Shown: positions 43,765 to 52,072 of the stretch, piece after piece
Layout of the letters: every line of letters begins with the position of its first letter
How positions within the stretch are numbered: the stretch's first letter is position 1
Source of the DNA: Stakelama portus
GTDB taxonomy: Bacteria > Pseudomonadota > Alphaproteobacteria > Sphingomonadales > Sphingomonadaceae
NCBI RefSeq assembly: GCF_003171655.1
Contig: NZ_QFZL01000005.1
Location: 124,001 to 188,000, forward strand
DNA: 64,000 nt
Direction of reading: 5' to 3'
Notes under the pieces: model-generated
What the model was told of the DNA's origin: nothing
The model's input: the letters and a program-made list of their open reading frames with translations, nothing else
Databases searched by the model: none
Made by a program: the position numbers and the translations under genes

Positions 43765-45584
43765 CAGTCTTCTCCCACCCGCTTCACATCGGGTGCCGAA
43801 GGCGGCTTGGCGACGGTCACGATCTGAAACATGCCCGAATGCATGTGGTAGAGCAGATGGCAGTGGAAGGCCCAGTCGCCCTGTTCGTCGGCGGTGAGGT
43901 CGAAGGTCGCGCTGCCGCCGGGCTGGACGATCACCGTGTGCTTCTGCGGCTGGCGATCGGCAGGCGCGCCGTTGACCAGTTCGAAGAAATGGCCGTGCAG
44001 GTGGATCGGGTGCGCCATCATCGTGTCGTTGACGAGTTTGACCCGCACGCGTTCGTTATAGGCGAAGCGGATCGGATCGTCGCTCACGGCGGTGAACTTC
44101 TTGCCGTCGAACGACCACATGTAGCGCTCCATATTGCCGGTCAGATGAATCTCCATTTGTCGTGACGGGCGGCGCAGATCGTCGTTCGGTTCGAGCGCGA
44201 CAAGATCTTTGTAGTTCAGGACTTTGTGCGGCACGTCGTCCAGCCCAAGGCCAGGATCGCCCATGCGATCGACCGGATTCATCGACACCATGTCGATACC
44301 GGGGCCGACCTTCACACTGGGCGGCAGCAGGGACGTGTCGCGCATGTTCATGCCGCTCATATCCATTCCGGACATCGGATCGGGGGTCGCACCCTGCGAT
44401 GACATGTCATGGCCCATGGCCGTATGATCCATGCCGGCCATGTCGCCGCTGCCATGGTCCATTCCACCCGACCCGTGGCTCATACCCATGTCCGCCATCG
44501 TCAGAAGCGGCGGATCGCGCAAGGGCGGGATAGGAGCCCGCGCGCCGGGACGCGAGGCGAGGGTCGCCACCGCCATGCCCGACCGGTCCATGCTCTCGGC
44601 CACGATTGTCCGCGCCTCACCGGTCGGCTCGACAACGATGTCGTAGGTCTCCGCCGTGCCGATCTGGAACTCCTCGACCTCGACCGGGCGCACGTTTTGC
44701 CCATCGGCGCCAACCACCCAGAACTTCACCCCGGGAATGCGGACGTTGAAGAAGGTCATCGCGCTGCCGTTGATGACGCGCAGCCGCACCCGCTCGCCGG
44801 GATTAAATAGGAACTCGAGACCCTCTTCCGGGCCGCGTCCGTTGGCGAGATAGGTGTAAGTCGAGCCCGTCACGTCCAGGATGTCGGTCGCCATCATGCG
44901 CATGCGCGCCCACATCCGCCGGTCTTCGCCAGAGAGTGGATAGTCGTCGGTCCAAGTGTTCTGCTGGTAATTGAAGTAGCCTTCGCCCTTCTTCAGCTTG
45001 TCCATGATGGTGTGCGGGTGGAGCGGGGTGAAATCGCTCAGCAGCAGCACGTAATCGCGGTCTGCCTGCACCGCGTCCGGGCCGGAGGGTTCGACCACGA
45101 TCGGCCCGTAATGCCCCGCCTGTTCCTGCAGTCCCGAATGGCTGTGCCACCAGTAGGTGCCGTGCTGGCGAAGCGCAGGGATGTCGTAGACGAAGGTCTC
45201 ACCCGGCTTAATCCCGGGGAAGCTGACGCCAGGGACGCCATCGAACTGGAACGGCAGCAGCAGGCCATGCCAATGGATCGAGCTGTCCTCATCAAGAGTG
45301 TTCGTGACCGCGAGGCGAACCGGCTGACCTTCGCGCAGGCGCACCAGCGGACCGGGCACGCTACCGTTCACGGCGACTGCGTGTCCGCGGCGGCCCTGCA
45401 CGACGCGCGGGCCTTCGCCGATGGTCAGCGCGATGTCCCGACCCGAGACTTCATCGAAGCCAGCGCGGATGGGGCCGCCGCCGTGAAGGTCGGCGCCGCG
45501 GGCCCAGGCCGGCAGGGCCAAGGCGCCTGCACCGACCGCTCCCGCTCCCAAAAGTCGTCGACGCGAAACCAGCAATTCACTCAT
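43764..45584 (-). CDS. copA: Copper-resistance multicopper oxidase CopA
   Basis: A 606-residue periplasmic multicopper oxidase that oxidises Cu(I). A Tat signal, SRRRLLGAGAVGAGALALPA, lies at the N-terminus. The three copper-binding motifs are present: SIHWHGLLLPFQFDGVPG, YWWHSHSGLQEQ, and the C-terminal HPIHLHGHFFEL plus HCHLLYHMHSGMF. A Met/His-rich insert (about residues 370-425 with GMDHGSGDMAGMDHTAMGHD) resembles that of CopB. I chose ATG 45584, with GAAGGAG upstream; ATG 45614 lies inside the operator region and is less likely. Confidence 0.93.
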   Translation of the reverse strand: MSELLVSRRRLLGAGAVGAGALALPAWARGADLHGGGPIRAGFDEVSGRDIALTIGEGPRVVQGRRGHAVAVNGSVPGPLVRLREGQPVRLAVTNTLDEDSSIHWHGLLLPFQFDGVPGVSFPGIKPGETFVYDIPALRQHGTYWWHSHSGLQEQAGHYGPIVVEPSGPDAVQADRDYVLLLSDFTPLHPHTIMDKLKKGEGYFNYQQNTWTDDYPLSGEDRRMWARMRMMATDILDVTGSTYTYLANGRGPEEGLEFLFNPGERVRLRVINGSAMTFFNVRIPGVKFWVVGADGQNVRPVEVEEFQIGTAETYDIVVEPTGEARTIVAESMDRSGMAVATLASRPGARAPIPPLRDPPLLTMADMGMSHGSGGMDHGSGDMAGMDHTAMGHDMSSQGATPDPMSGMDMSGMNMRDTSLLPPSVKVGPGIDMVSMNPVDRMGDPGLGLDDVPHKVLNYKDLVALEPNDDLRRPSRQMEIHLTGNMERYMWSFDGKKFTAVSDDPIRFAYNERVRVKLVNDTMMAHPIHLHGHFFELVNGAPADRQPQKHTVIVQPGGSATFDLTADEQGDWAFHCHLLYHMHSGMFQIVTVAKPPSAPDVKRVGED

Positions 45585-45616
45585 GGGTCTTGCAACTCCT
45601 TCGGCCGCTGACATAT

Positions 45617-45655
45617 ATACCCCCCAGGAGTATTGCAAGATACCCGGGAGGGTAT
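45617..45655. promoter_or_regulatory. Two CsoR-type operators in the copA/csoR divergent promoter
   Basis: ATACCCCCCAGGAGTAT (45617-45633) and ATACCCGGGAGGGTAT (45640-45655) are two G/C-centred dyads with ATAC/GTAT ends, the typical binding sites of CsoR/RcnR-family repressors. They occupy the gap between the divergent copA and csoR starts, so Cu-bound CsoR should release both promoters. Confidence 0.8.
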
Positions 45656-45677
45656 CGTCGCCGATGGAGTGCTAAAC

Positions 45678-45953
45678 GTGGCAGCAACCGATGGTTCCCG
45701 CATCGTAAATCGTCTTCGCAGGATCGAGGGACAGGTGCGCGGCGTGGCGCAGATGATCGAGGATGATCGTTACTGCATCGACGTCCTGAACCAGGTCCAG
45801 GCGATCAAAGCTGCTCTCGGCCGTGCCGAGAGCGAAATCTTGAAGCGCCATGCGGCTTGCTGCGTGGCTGAAGCGATCGCCAGCGGTGACGCCGACGAAC
45901 AGAAGCAGAAATTCGGCGAACTGGTCGACCTTTTCGAGAAGGCCAAGCGGTGA
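45678..45953 (+). CDS. csoR: CsoR-family copper-sensing transcriptional repressor
   Basis: A 91-residue all-helical DUF156 repressor. The motif IVNRLRRIEGQVRGVAQMIE is typical. The copper ligands Cys-His-Cys are seen as YCIDVL, then LKRHAACC, matching CsoR rather than the formaldehyde sensor FrmR. The GTG at 45678 with GGAG 8 bases upstream gives the normal length. The repressor should bind the operators at 45617-45655 and control copAB and its own operon. Its stop overlaps the DUF2231 start (GTGA). Confidence 0.9.
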   Translation: MAATDGSRIVNRLRRIEGQVRGVAQMIEDDRYCIDVLNQVQAIKAALGRAESEILKRHAACCVAEAIASGDADEQKQKFGELVDLFEKAKR

Positions 45954-46579
45954 ACTCCGTTCTACGCCTTTTGGCCAGCCTGGCTCTTCTTCTCTCGGCA
46001 ACGGTTGCGTTCGCGCACGGCGACGAGAAGCATGGGGAGGAGGGCACGCGTCCTGCTGTAACCGCTGAGGTCCGTGCTCAGCCCGGTCACGAAATGGAAA
46101 CGATGGGCAGCGCCGCAGTTCCCAACGAAACCACGCAAGGCCATGATGCCGAGCAGGTTGAGAGTGAAGGCATAACCGGAGCTCTCAAGAGCCTGCATCC
46201 GGCAACCGTCCACTTCCCGATAGCGCTCTTGCTGATGGCTGCGCTAATCGAGATGTTCGTAATGTCCCGCCGTACTTCAGAACGCGAAGCGGCCATGAAG
46301 ATCATGATCTACGGCGGCGCTGCGGGATCTGTCGTGGCAGCGCTGTTCGGGTGGATACATACCGGACTGTGGTTCGGCGGCGATACCGTCATGCAGCTTC
46401 ACCGCTGGAACGGGATGCTGATCGCCGCCCTTGGCCTGGTGGCAGCCTGGATCGCTTACCGAAATCCGCAATCGCGCCTTGCTCTTCGCCTGACGCTTTT
46501 TCCGCTTGCGGTCCTACTGATCGCTCAGGGCTACATGGGCGGCGAACTCGCTCATGGTCTCAATCACCTCAAACTCTGA
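45950..46579 (+). CDS. DUF2231-type membrane protein in the copper operon
   Basis: A 209-residue inner-membrane protein. A GTG start overlaps the csoR stop. A signal-like first helix (about 1-22) is followed by a His-rich periplasmic part with AHGDEKHGEE and PGHEMETMG, then four membrane helices. LHPATVHFPIALLLMAALIE carries the HP...HFP motif of DUF2231, which resembles heme- or metal-binding His pairs. LHRWNGMLIAA and GYMGGELAHGLNHL contain further His. It may handle copper or heme at the membrane; the function is unproven. Confidence 0.85.
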   Translation: MNSVLRLLASLALLLSATVAFAHGDEKHGEEGTRPAVTAEVRAQPGHEMETMGSAAVPNETTQGHDAEQVESEGITGALKSLHPATVHFPIALLLMAALIEMFVMSRRTSEREAAMKIMIYGGAAGSVVAALFGWIHTGLWFGGDTVMQLHRWNGMLIAALGLVAAWIAYRNPQSRLALRLTLFPLAVLLIAQGYMGGELAHGLNHLKL

Positions 46580-46590
46580 AGGAGCCTGCC

Positions 46591-46974
46591 ATGCGTTTCA
46601 ATTCTTTCGCCTGCGCCGGAAAGTCGTTGCTTGCGCCAGCGCTCCTGCTCCCGCTGTATGCATGCAGTGATGCCGCCGCTCCGGTGGAGGAGGAAACTCC
46701 GGCAGCCGAGGCGGCTGTCGCTACCCCCGCTCCGGTTGCTTCCGAGGCGGTCACCGAGCCGGTCTCCGAGCCGCGATCTGATGCGCCAGTCGCCGCGTCG
46801 AGTCCGCAGCCTGCAACCACCAGTGCGCCCGTGCCTTCCGCTCGCAAGGTCGCGCCGGCACCCGTCGCAACCCCCACGCCGACGGCAGCCGCAACGCCCG
46901 CCGCTGATCCGCATGCGGGCCATGACATGACCACCATGTCCGACGAAGACATGAAAGCAATGGGACACAACTGA
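46591..46974 (+). CDS. Pro/Ala-rich lipoprotein with C-terminal Met/His motif
   Basis: A 127-residue lipoprotein: signal peptide with lipobox LYAC (about residue 24), a long low-complexity Ala/Pro/Val linker (about 30-105), and a short C-terminal metal-binding-like tail, DPHAGHDMTTMSDEDMKAMG. The tether-plus-tail layout suggests a membrane-anchored copper chaperone or sponge in the periplasm. AAGGAG lies 7 bases before the ATG. Its stop overlaps the DUF411 start by one base. Confidence 0.75.
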   Translation: MRFNSFACAGKSLLAPALLLPLYACSDAAAPVEEETPAAEAAVATPAPVASEAVTEPVSEPRSDAPVAASSPQPATTSAPVPSARKVAPAPVATPTPTAAATPAADPHAGHDMTTMSDEDMKAMGHN

Positions 46975-47438
46975 TGAGCCAACGCAGAAATCCGACCCGT
47001 CGCCCGCTTCTCCCCATACTTGGCACGATGTTGCTCGCAGCCTGTACGGGCGCGGCGCAGGCAGCCAGCTTCACCATGTATCGCGATCCCAGCTGCGGAT
47101 GCTGCGAAGCCTGGGCCGCGCACATGCGGCAGGGCGACCGGCACGAAGTCGCCACGGTCGATCACCCCGACATGGCGTCGGTAAAGACGCAGAACGGCGT
47201 CCCTGATGACCTTCGTTCGTGTCACACCCTGATCGCGGATCGCTACGTCATCGAGGGCCACGTACCCGCCGCCGAAGTCGAACGCCTGCTCGCGGAAAGG
47301 ACCGACTGGGTCGAAGGGCTCGCGGTCGCCGGTATGCCGCTCGGATCGCCCGGCATGGAAGCGGGGGGCAAAGTCCAACCGTACCAGGTAATAGCGTTCG
47401 GCAACGGCCGCCGCGAGGTTTTCGCATCCTATCCCTGA
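46974..47438 (+). CDS. DUF411 family periplasmic metal-binding protein
   Basis: A 154-residue exported protein. The signal sequence contains LLAACTGAAQAAS, which could be a lipobox or a type I site. The mature part has the DUF411 hallmarks YRDPSCGCCEAWAAHMRQ with three Cys, CHTLIADRYVIEGHVPAAEV, and GLAVAGMPLGSPGME. The family is found in copper and silver loci and is thought to bind metal in the periplasm. It is preceded by the lipoprotein and followed by the Cu ATPase. Confidence 0.88.
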   Translation: MSQRRNPTRRPLLPILGTMLLAACTGAAQAASFTMYRDPSCGCCEAWAAHMRQGDRHEVATVDHPDMASVKTQNGVPDDLRSCHTLIADRYVIEGHVPAAEVERLLAERTDWVEGLAVAGMPLGSPGMEAGGKVQPYQVIAFGNGRREVFASYP

Positions 47439-47477
47439 TTTCAGTCATACGCACCTGCGAAGCAGAGGAGGCAATCC

Positions 47478-49844
47478 ATGAGCTGTTGCGACACCCACCA
47501 CGCAAATCACGCGGAAGGTGAAGCTACCGCCGTCGACCCCGTCTGCAGCATGAGCGTGACGATCGAAAGCGCGGCTCATGTCGCCGAGCACGATGGCGCG
47601 ACCCATTACTTCTGTTCGGCACGATGCAAGGACAAGTTCGTCAGCGATCCGGAGCACTATCTGTCGGGCGCGCATCCCATGCAGGTCGAAGACGTTCCCG
47701 AAGGGACGATCTACACCTGTCCCATGCATCCCGAGATCCGGCAGGTAGGACCGGGAAGCTGCCCCATCTGCGGAATGGCTCTGGAGCCCGAGACGGTCAG
47801 CCTCGAGGATGGCCCCGATCCCGAACTCGTCGACATGACCCGCCGCTTCTGGGTCAGCGCGCTCTTCACCCTGCCGTTGTTCGCCTACGCGATGAGCGAC
47901 ATGGTGCCCGGGATCAGCTTCGACCGGCTGATCGAACCGGCACGTGCGCAATGGGCGCAGCTGGCCCTCGCTACACCGGTCGTACTTTGGGGCGGCTGGC
48001 CTTTCTTCGAGCGCGCATGGCAGTCGCTCAGGACCCGCAACCTCAACATGTTTACGCTGATCGGCTTCGGCGTTGCGATCGCATTCCTGTTTAGCCTCGT
48101 CGCGACTCTCCTTCCCGATATATTCCCGCCCCCCTTCCGCGATCATTCGGGTCGGGTTGGGGTATATTACGAAGCAGCGGCGGTCATCACCACGCTCGTC
48201 CTACTTGGCCAGGTGCTCGAACTCAGGGCGCGGGGCTCAACCTCGAGCGCGCTGCGTGCACTGCTCGAACTTGCGCCGCCGACCGCGCTCAAGATCTTCG
48301 GCAGCGGCGACGAGCGCGAAGTGTCGCTCGACCAATTGGCAAGCGGTGACCTGCTCCGCGTCCGCCCGGGTGACAAGGTGCCGGTCGATGGCGAAGTGAC
48401 CGAGGGCGCGAGCGCCATTGACGAGTCCATGATCAGCGGCGAGCCGCTGCCTGTTTCCAAAAAGGCCGGCGACCAGGTGATCGGCGGAACGGTCAACCAG
48501 ACCGGCGGCTTCGTTATGCGGGCGGGCGCGGTCGGCAAGGACACGATGCTGTCCAAGATCGTCCAAATGGTCGCCGAAGCTCAGCGCAGCCGCGCACCGA
48601 TCCAGCGTCTGGCCGATCAGGTCGCGGCCTGGTTCGTGCCTTCCGTGGTCGTGATCGCGGTCGTTACCTTTATCGTCTGGGCCATCTGGAGGCCATTCCC
48701 CGCGCTTGCCTATGCGCTGGTCAACGCAATCGCCGTTCTCATCATTGCCTGCCCATGCGCGCTCGGCCTCGCAACGCCGATGTCGATCATGACCGGGACC
48801 GGCAAGGGCGCCCAGCACGGCATCCTCATCCGCAACGCCGAGGCGCTCGAGACGCTCGAAAAGATCGACACGCTGGTGGTCGACAAGACGGGCACTCTCA
48901 CCATGGGCAAGCCTGATCTCGTCGCCGTCACTCCCCGAGTGGGCCTGGACGAGGCCGAGTTCCTTTCCGCCGTCGCCGCGGTCGAATCGGGGAGCGAGCA
49001 TCCGCTTGCCCATGCAATAGTTGAAGGCGCCAAGGCGCGAGGCGTGGCGTTCGAGGCAGCGTCTGATTTGTCGTCGACTACCGGCGAGGGTGTCGAGGCG
49101 CGCGTGGGACCGCGGAAGGTCGCCATTGGTAACGAGAAACTGATGCGGCGGCTCGGTATCGATGATGCGGAATGGCTCGCGTCCGCAGAAGCCGGACGCT
49201 CCCAGGGCCAGACCGTGATGTTCGTGGCCATCGATGGCGCACCGGCAGGGCTGATCGCGGTCGCCGATCCGATCAAGCCGACCAGCGCTGCGGCCATTCG
49301 GGCGCTGCACGAGCGCGGGATCGAAGTGGTCATGCTGACCGGCGATAGCCGGGCCACCGCCGAAGCCGTGGCCCGCCAGCTCGGTATCGACGAGGTCGAG
49401 GCCAATGTGTCGCCCGAGGACAAGCATCGCAAGATCGAGGCTCTCAAGGCCGCCGGCAAGCGCGTTGCGATGGCAGGGGACGGCATCAACGATGCGCCGG
49501 CGCTGGCGGCGGCGGATGTCGGCATTGCGATGGGAACCGGCACCGACGTGGCAATCGAAAGCGCTGGCGTCACGCTGGTTCGCGGCGACCTGACCGGTGT
49601 TCTCCAGGCGATCGTCCTGTCGCGCGCCACCATGCGCAATATTCGCCAAAACCTCGTATTCGCGTTCGGATACAATGCGCTCGGCATCCCGGTGGCAGCG
49701 GGCGTGCTGTTTCCCGCCTTTGGCCTTCTTCTCAATCCAATGATCGCCGCCGCGGCCATGAGCCTCTCGTCGGTGTCGGTCATCGCCAATGCCCTGCGTC
49801 TTCGCGGGCTCAGCCTTCCAACCTTGAGCGAAGGTCGGGCATGA
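47478..49844 (+). CDS. copA: Copper-translocating P1B-1-type ATPase with YHS and HMBD domains
   Basis: A 788-residue Cu(I)-exporting ATPase. The N-terminus has a YHS domain (about 14-58, [15 protein letters not shown] and [12 protein letters not shown]) and a heavy-metal-binding domain (about 75-101, [20 protein letters not shown]) in place of the usual HMA repeats. The TM6 site is [13 protein letters not shown], with YN in TM7 ([11 protein letters not shown]) and MSLSS in TM8, the Cu(I) signature. [18 protein letters not shown] and [10 protein letters not shown] form the catalytic core. AGGAGG lies upstream. The symbol is shared with the multicopper oxidase by convention. Confidence 0.94.
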   Translation: MSCCDTHHANHAEGEATAVDPVCSMSVTIESAAHVAEHDGATHYFCSARCKDKFVSDPEHYLSGAHPMQVEDVPEGTIYTCPMHPEIRQVGPGSCPICGMALEPETVSLEDGPDPELVDMTRRFWVSALFTLPLFAYAMSDMVPGISFDRLIEPARAQWAQLALATPVVLWGGWPFFERAWQSLRTRNLNMFTLIGFGVAIAFLFSLVATLLPDIFPPPFRDHSGRVGVYYEAAAVITTLVLLGQVLELRARGSTSSALRALLELAPPTALKIFGSGDEREVSLDQLASGDLLRVRPGDKVPVDGEVTEGASAIDESMISGEPLPVSKKAGDQVIGGTVNQTGGFVMRAGAVGKDTMLSKIVQMVAEAQRSRAPIQRLADQVAAWFVPSVVVIAVVTFIVWAIWRPFPALAYALVNAIAVLIIACPCALGLATPMSIMTGTGKGAQHGILIRNAEALETLEKIDTLVVDKTGTLTMGKPDLVAVTPRVGLDEAEFLSAVAAVESGSEHPLAHAIVEGAKARGVAFEAASDLSSTTGEGVEARVGPRKVAIGNEKLMRRLGIDDAEWLASAEAGRSQGQTVMFVAIDGAPAGLIAVADPIKPTSAAAIRALHERGIEVVMLTGDSRATAEAVARQLGIDEVEANVSPEDKHRKIEALKAAGKRVAMAGDGINDAPALAAADVGIAMGTGTDVAIESAGVTLVRGDLTGVLQAIVLSRATMRNIRQNLVFAFGYNALGIPVAAGVLFPAFGLLLNPMIAAAAMSLSSVSVIANALRLRGLSLPTLSEGRA

Positions 49845-50257
49845 TCGCGGCAACGGCTATCGGAATAGCGCTCTTCCTTGCTTCGCTGACATTGCATCTC
49901 GCCATGCTGCGCCTGGCGAAGAAGCTTGCACCGCCGGGGCTTGCGCCGACCGGTCTGAGACTAACGGGCGGCTCATTGCTCGTTCTCATCAGCCACATGA
50001 TGGTAGCCGTTGTCTTCGCGGCCGGTTTCGCATGGGCAGCCTCGCTCGGTCTTGGCGGGTTCGCCAAGGAACCGGCCATGTTGCCCATGGATTATTATTA
50101 CTTCGCCCTGATCACCGTGACGACAGTGGGCCTGGGCGACATCTATCCAACCGATCATCTCAGGGTGATTGCGGGCATCGCGTCGCTGACGGGTTTCATC
50201 CTGATCAGCTGCACAGCCCAGTACGTATACAAGACGATGAGCCAACAGGAGGATTGA
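49841..50257 (+). CDS. Two-TM potassium channel-like protein coupled to the Cu ATPase
   Basis: A 138-residue ion channel subunit of the two-helix (Ion_trans_2/KcsA-like) type. The first helix region contains [20 protein letters not shown], a second helix lies at about 45-68, the pore helix and filter read [19 protein letters not shown], and the inner helix is [20 protein letters not shown]. The TTVGLGD filter is that of a K+ channel. Its ATG overlaps the ATPase stop by 4 bases (ATGA), so it is made together with the pump. There is no ligand-binding domain. Confidence 0.88.
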   Translation: MIAATAIGIALFLASLTLHLAMLRLAKKLAPPGLAPTGLRLTGGSLLVLISHMMVAVVFAAGFAWAASLGLGGFAKEPAMLPMDYYYFALITVTTVGLGDIYPTDHLRVIAGIASLTGFILISCTAQYVYKTMSQQED

Positions 50258-50881
50258 ATGGCTGACAACCACAGCGCGGACCACCAGCAGAACGGTGGTG
50301 GAAGCCACTACTGGCGCTTCATGGCGATGGTGGCGACGTCGACCGCGATCATGTTCGGCCTGATGTATCTAAACACATACGAGCTTAATCACGTGTTCTG
50401 GAGCGAGACGCGCTTTTGGATGACGTTCGTTATGGGCGGCATGATGATGATCGTCATGCTCCTCTTCATGTGGGGCATGTACAAGGACAAGACCAAGAAC
50501 TTCATCATCCTGGGCGTAGGCGCGCTGGTCTTTGCGGTGGCGCTGTGGCTGGTCCGCAGCCAGGCGACCGTCAACGACGAAGAGTACATGTCCGCTATGA
50601 TCCCTCACCATTCGATCGCAATCATGACGAGCGCGCGGGCCGAGATCACCGATCCGCGTGTTCGCAAGCTGGCGGACTCGATCATCGAGGCTCAGGTCAA
50701 AGAAATTGCAGAGATGAAGTTGCTGATCGAAGATATCGAAAGGAACGGTGAGATGGGCGACGGCACGCCACTCCCCGCGCGGACGACCGATCTCACACCA
50801 GAGCTATTGCAGGAAGCCAAACAGGCGGTTGAGCGTCCTATCAGCCCGGAGGTGCGCGACGAGGTTACGGTGGACGAATAG
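50258..50881 (+). CDS. DUF305-type membrane protein
   Basis: A 207-residue protein with three membrane helices (about 20-105: MVATSTAIMFGLMYLNTYEL, then a Met-rich one with GGMMMIVMLLFMWGMYK, then a third helix). A C-terminal helical domain with the DUF305 pattern follows: EEYMSAMIPHHSIAIMTSAR and DPRVRKLADSIIEAQVKEIA. The HH and Met residues suit copper binding. AGGAGG precedes the ATG. It is the last gene of the csoR-led operon. The family is a ferritin-like helical fold of unclear role in copper loci. Confidence 0.9.
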   Translation: MADNHSADHQQNGGGSHYWRFMAMVATSTAIMFGLMYLNTYELNHVFWSETRFWMTFVMGGMMMIVMLLFMWGMYKDKTKNFIILGVGALVFAVALWLVRSQATVNDEEYMSAMIPHHSIAIMTSARAEITDPRVRKLADSIIEAQVKEIAEMKLLIEDIERNGEMGDGTPLPARTTDLTPELLQEAKQAVERPISPEVRDEVTVDE

Positions 50882-50896
50882 AAGCTTCGAGATGAT

Positions 50897-50935
50897 TTAT
50901 CCCGCAATTTGCGAAAACGTGAATTTGCGGGATAA
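50897..50935. repeat. Palindromic site, right copy, bordering the metal module
   Basis: TTATCCCGCAA (50897-50907) and TTGCGGGATAA (50925-50935) are perfectly complementary 11-bp arms with a 17-base spacer, the same arm sequence and spacing as at 32507-32555. It begins 16 bases after the last gene of the copper operon, so it could also act as a hairpin in RNA, but no T run follows. Confidence 0.7.
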
Positions 50936-51065
50936 CCACGTGATCGGATGGCTGTGCGAAGGTGGTTTGCTGACCGTTCTTGCTGACTTGCAATGACGAT
51001 ATCAAAGCGGGATTAGCGCTAATGCTGAGTCCTGAAAAAGGCATCGAACCAATGCATTAGACGGG

Positions 51066-51086
51066 TTTTGAGGGCCTTTTGAGGGC
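51066..51086. repeat. Right arm-type integrase binding repeat
   Basis: Here TTTTGAGGGCC is followed by TTTTGAGGGC, matching 27049-27069 near the integrase. It lies 65 bases left of the right att core, inside the island. The stretch 50936-51065 has no supportable gene. Confidence 0.6.
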
Positions 51087-51150
51087 TTTTTGGAGATAGC
51101 CGAATTTTTAACCATCTGATAAGACTTAAAAAACTAGCTCGAATGTGATG

Positions 51151-51168
51151 CCTCTTCTGGCACCATTT
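51151..51168. other. Right attachment site (att) of the island
   Basis: CCTCTTCTGGCACCATTT repeats the tRNA-Leu 3' end (26922-26940) with one G missing. It marks the right end of the island. The missing G would mispair the acceptor stem if this copy were used to rebuild the tRNA. Confidence 0.8.
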
Positions 51169-51390
51169 CCCCCTAAAAACATCCCAGAACCATCGAAAAA
51201 ACGGCAGAAATCTGCCATTTTCCACGGTGTCGGATATCAAGCCGTCCGATCAGATTTCATCGGACGCCCCCACATTTGGGGCCACCGTTTGGGGCCAATT
51301 GGTGACCCCAAAATTCGATGGCCCAGGAGCCATTTCGTGGGGATCGGGAAGGGTCGCTCAGGCTGAACCATTTGAACGGGAATGTTCGCC

Positions 51391-51677
51391 ATGGCTTTGA
51401 GGGATCGGGAGATTCGCACGCTCAAGCCGCAGGACCGCATTTACAAGCGCGCCGACGAGCGCGGACTATACATCGAAGTGCATCCCAGCGGGTCGAACTT
51501 TGGCAGGCACGCCCGAGACCGCGCGCCGTTGCCGCTCCTTAGCGAGCCGAGAGTTTCGCTACGGGGTGGCGACCGGCCGCTGCGAAGCCGGCCCGACCTC
51601 GGTGCTGCGCGGTGCGCTGATCACGCCAAAGACGAAGCGCCATGCGGCGATTCTCTATCCGAAGGCAGTCGGCGAAG
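51391..51677 (+). pseudogene. Remnant of a second P4-type integrase
   Basis: The sequence starts like the island integrase: MALRDREIRTLKPQDRIYKR with ADERGLYIEVHPSG. After about 37 residues it jumps, in another frame, to TPETARRCRSLASREFRYGV, then RCEAGPTSVLRGAL and HAAILYPKAVGE. These match residues about 163-215 of the intact integrase at 27103. About 125 internal residues and the whole catalytic domain are missing, so it is dead. The upstream region 51169-51390 is its former leader and holds two TTTGGGGCCA repeats (near 51275-51298). It marks an earlier integration at the same tRNA. Confidence 0.8.
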
Positions 51678-52072
51678 AGCGGGTAGCGATGACGGCGAGC
51701 AACGGTGATTCGCGCGCGGCGCGCACCTCGGCGAGCTTGCGATCGCGCTCGGTGGTATCGGGAGCGGGCACAGTGGCTGGCCCTTCGACAAGCATCGCCC
51801 CACGCTGATGGTCGAGGATCGGCTTGCCGAGATCGCCGGGCAACGGCAGCCCGAGTTTCGGCAGTCGCCAGAGGAGACAGCCAGGCTGCCGACGGTCTCG
51901 TTCGGCGCTGGTTCCCGTGCGGGCCGGGTCCTCGGGCGCCTGCCCGCCGGAATGCATCGGCCGTAGCGCCTCCTCGTCGTTTTCATTCCCGTCCGTCCTC
52001 ACGTCGGGATTAGCTTGGTGACCTGATCAGAAAACCGGGACCACCTCAGCCGAACGAGCCAGCCCCGGCACG
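51678..52072. other. Scar region without an assignable gene
   Basis: A minus-strand frame at 51655-52002 reads protein-like in places (LPKLGLPLPGDLGKPILDHQ, then TTERDRKLAEVRAARESPLL). However, it overlaps the pseudogene end and has no recognised family. It may be a fragment of an older element gene. Nothing else is supported before the TonB receptor stop at 52073. Confidence 0.3.

Larger units (their letters stand above)
32507..50935. mobile_element. Putative metal-resistance module bounded by paired palindromes
   Basis: Every metal gene of the island lies between the two palindromic sites, and no island-backbone gene does. The module is about 18.4 kb and holds three blocks, each with its own regulator layout: czc, cad/CDF and cop. 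No recombinase is inside it, so mobilisation would need an enzyme in trans. The boundary claim rests on the shared repeat structure alone. Confidence 0.4.

Noticed and set aside
26941..51150. Conjugation, relaxase or replication genes and CRISPR arrays on the island
   Set aside because: I looked for these on both strands. Only the lytic transglycosylase and nuclease hint at a former transfer system, and no regularly spaced repeats are present.
51019..51240. Small minus-strand frame across the right att site
   Set aside because: It spans integrase arm sites and the att core, has no start signal and no family, so it is chance.
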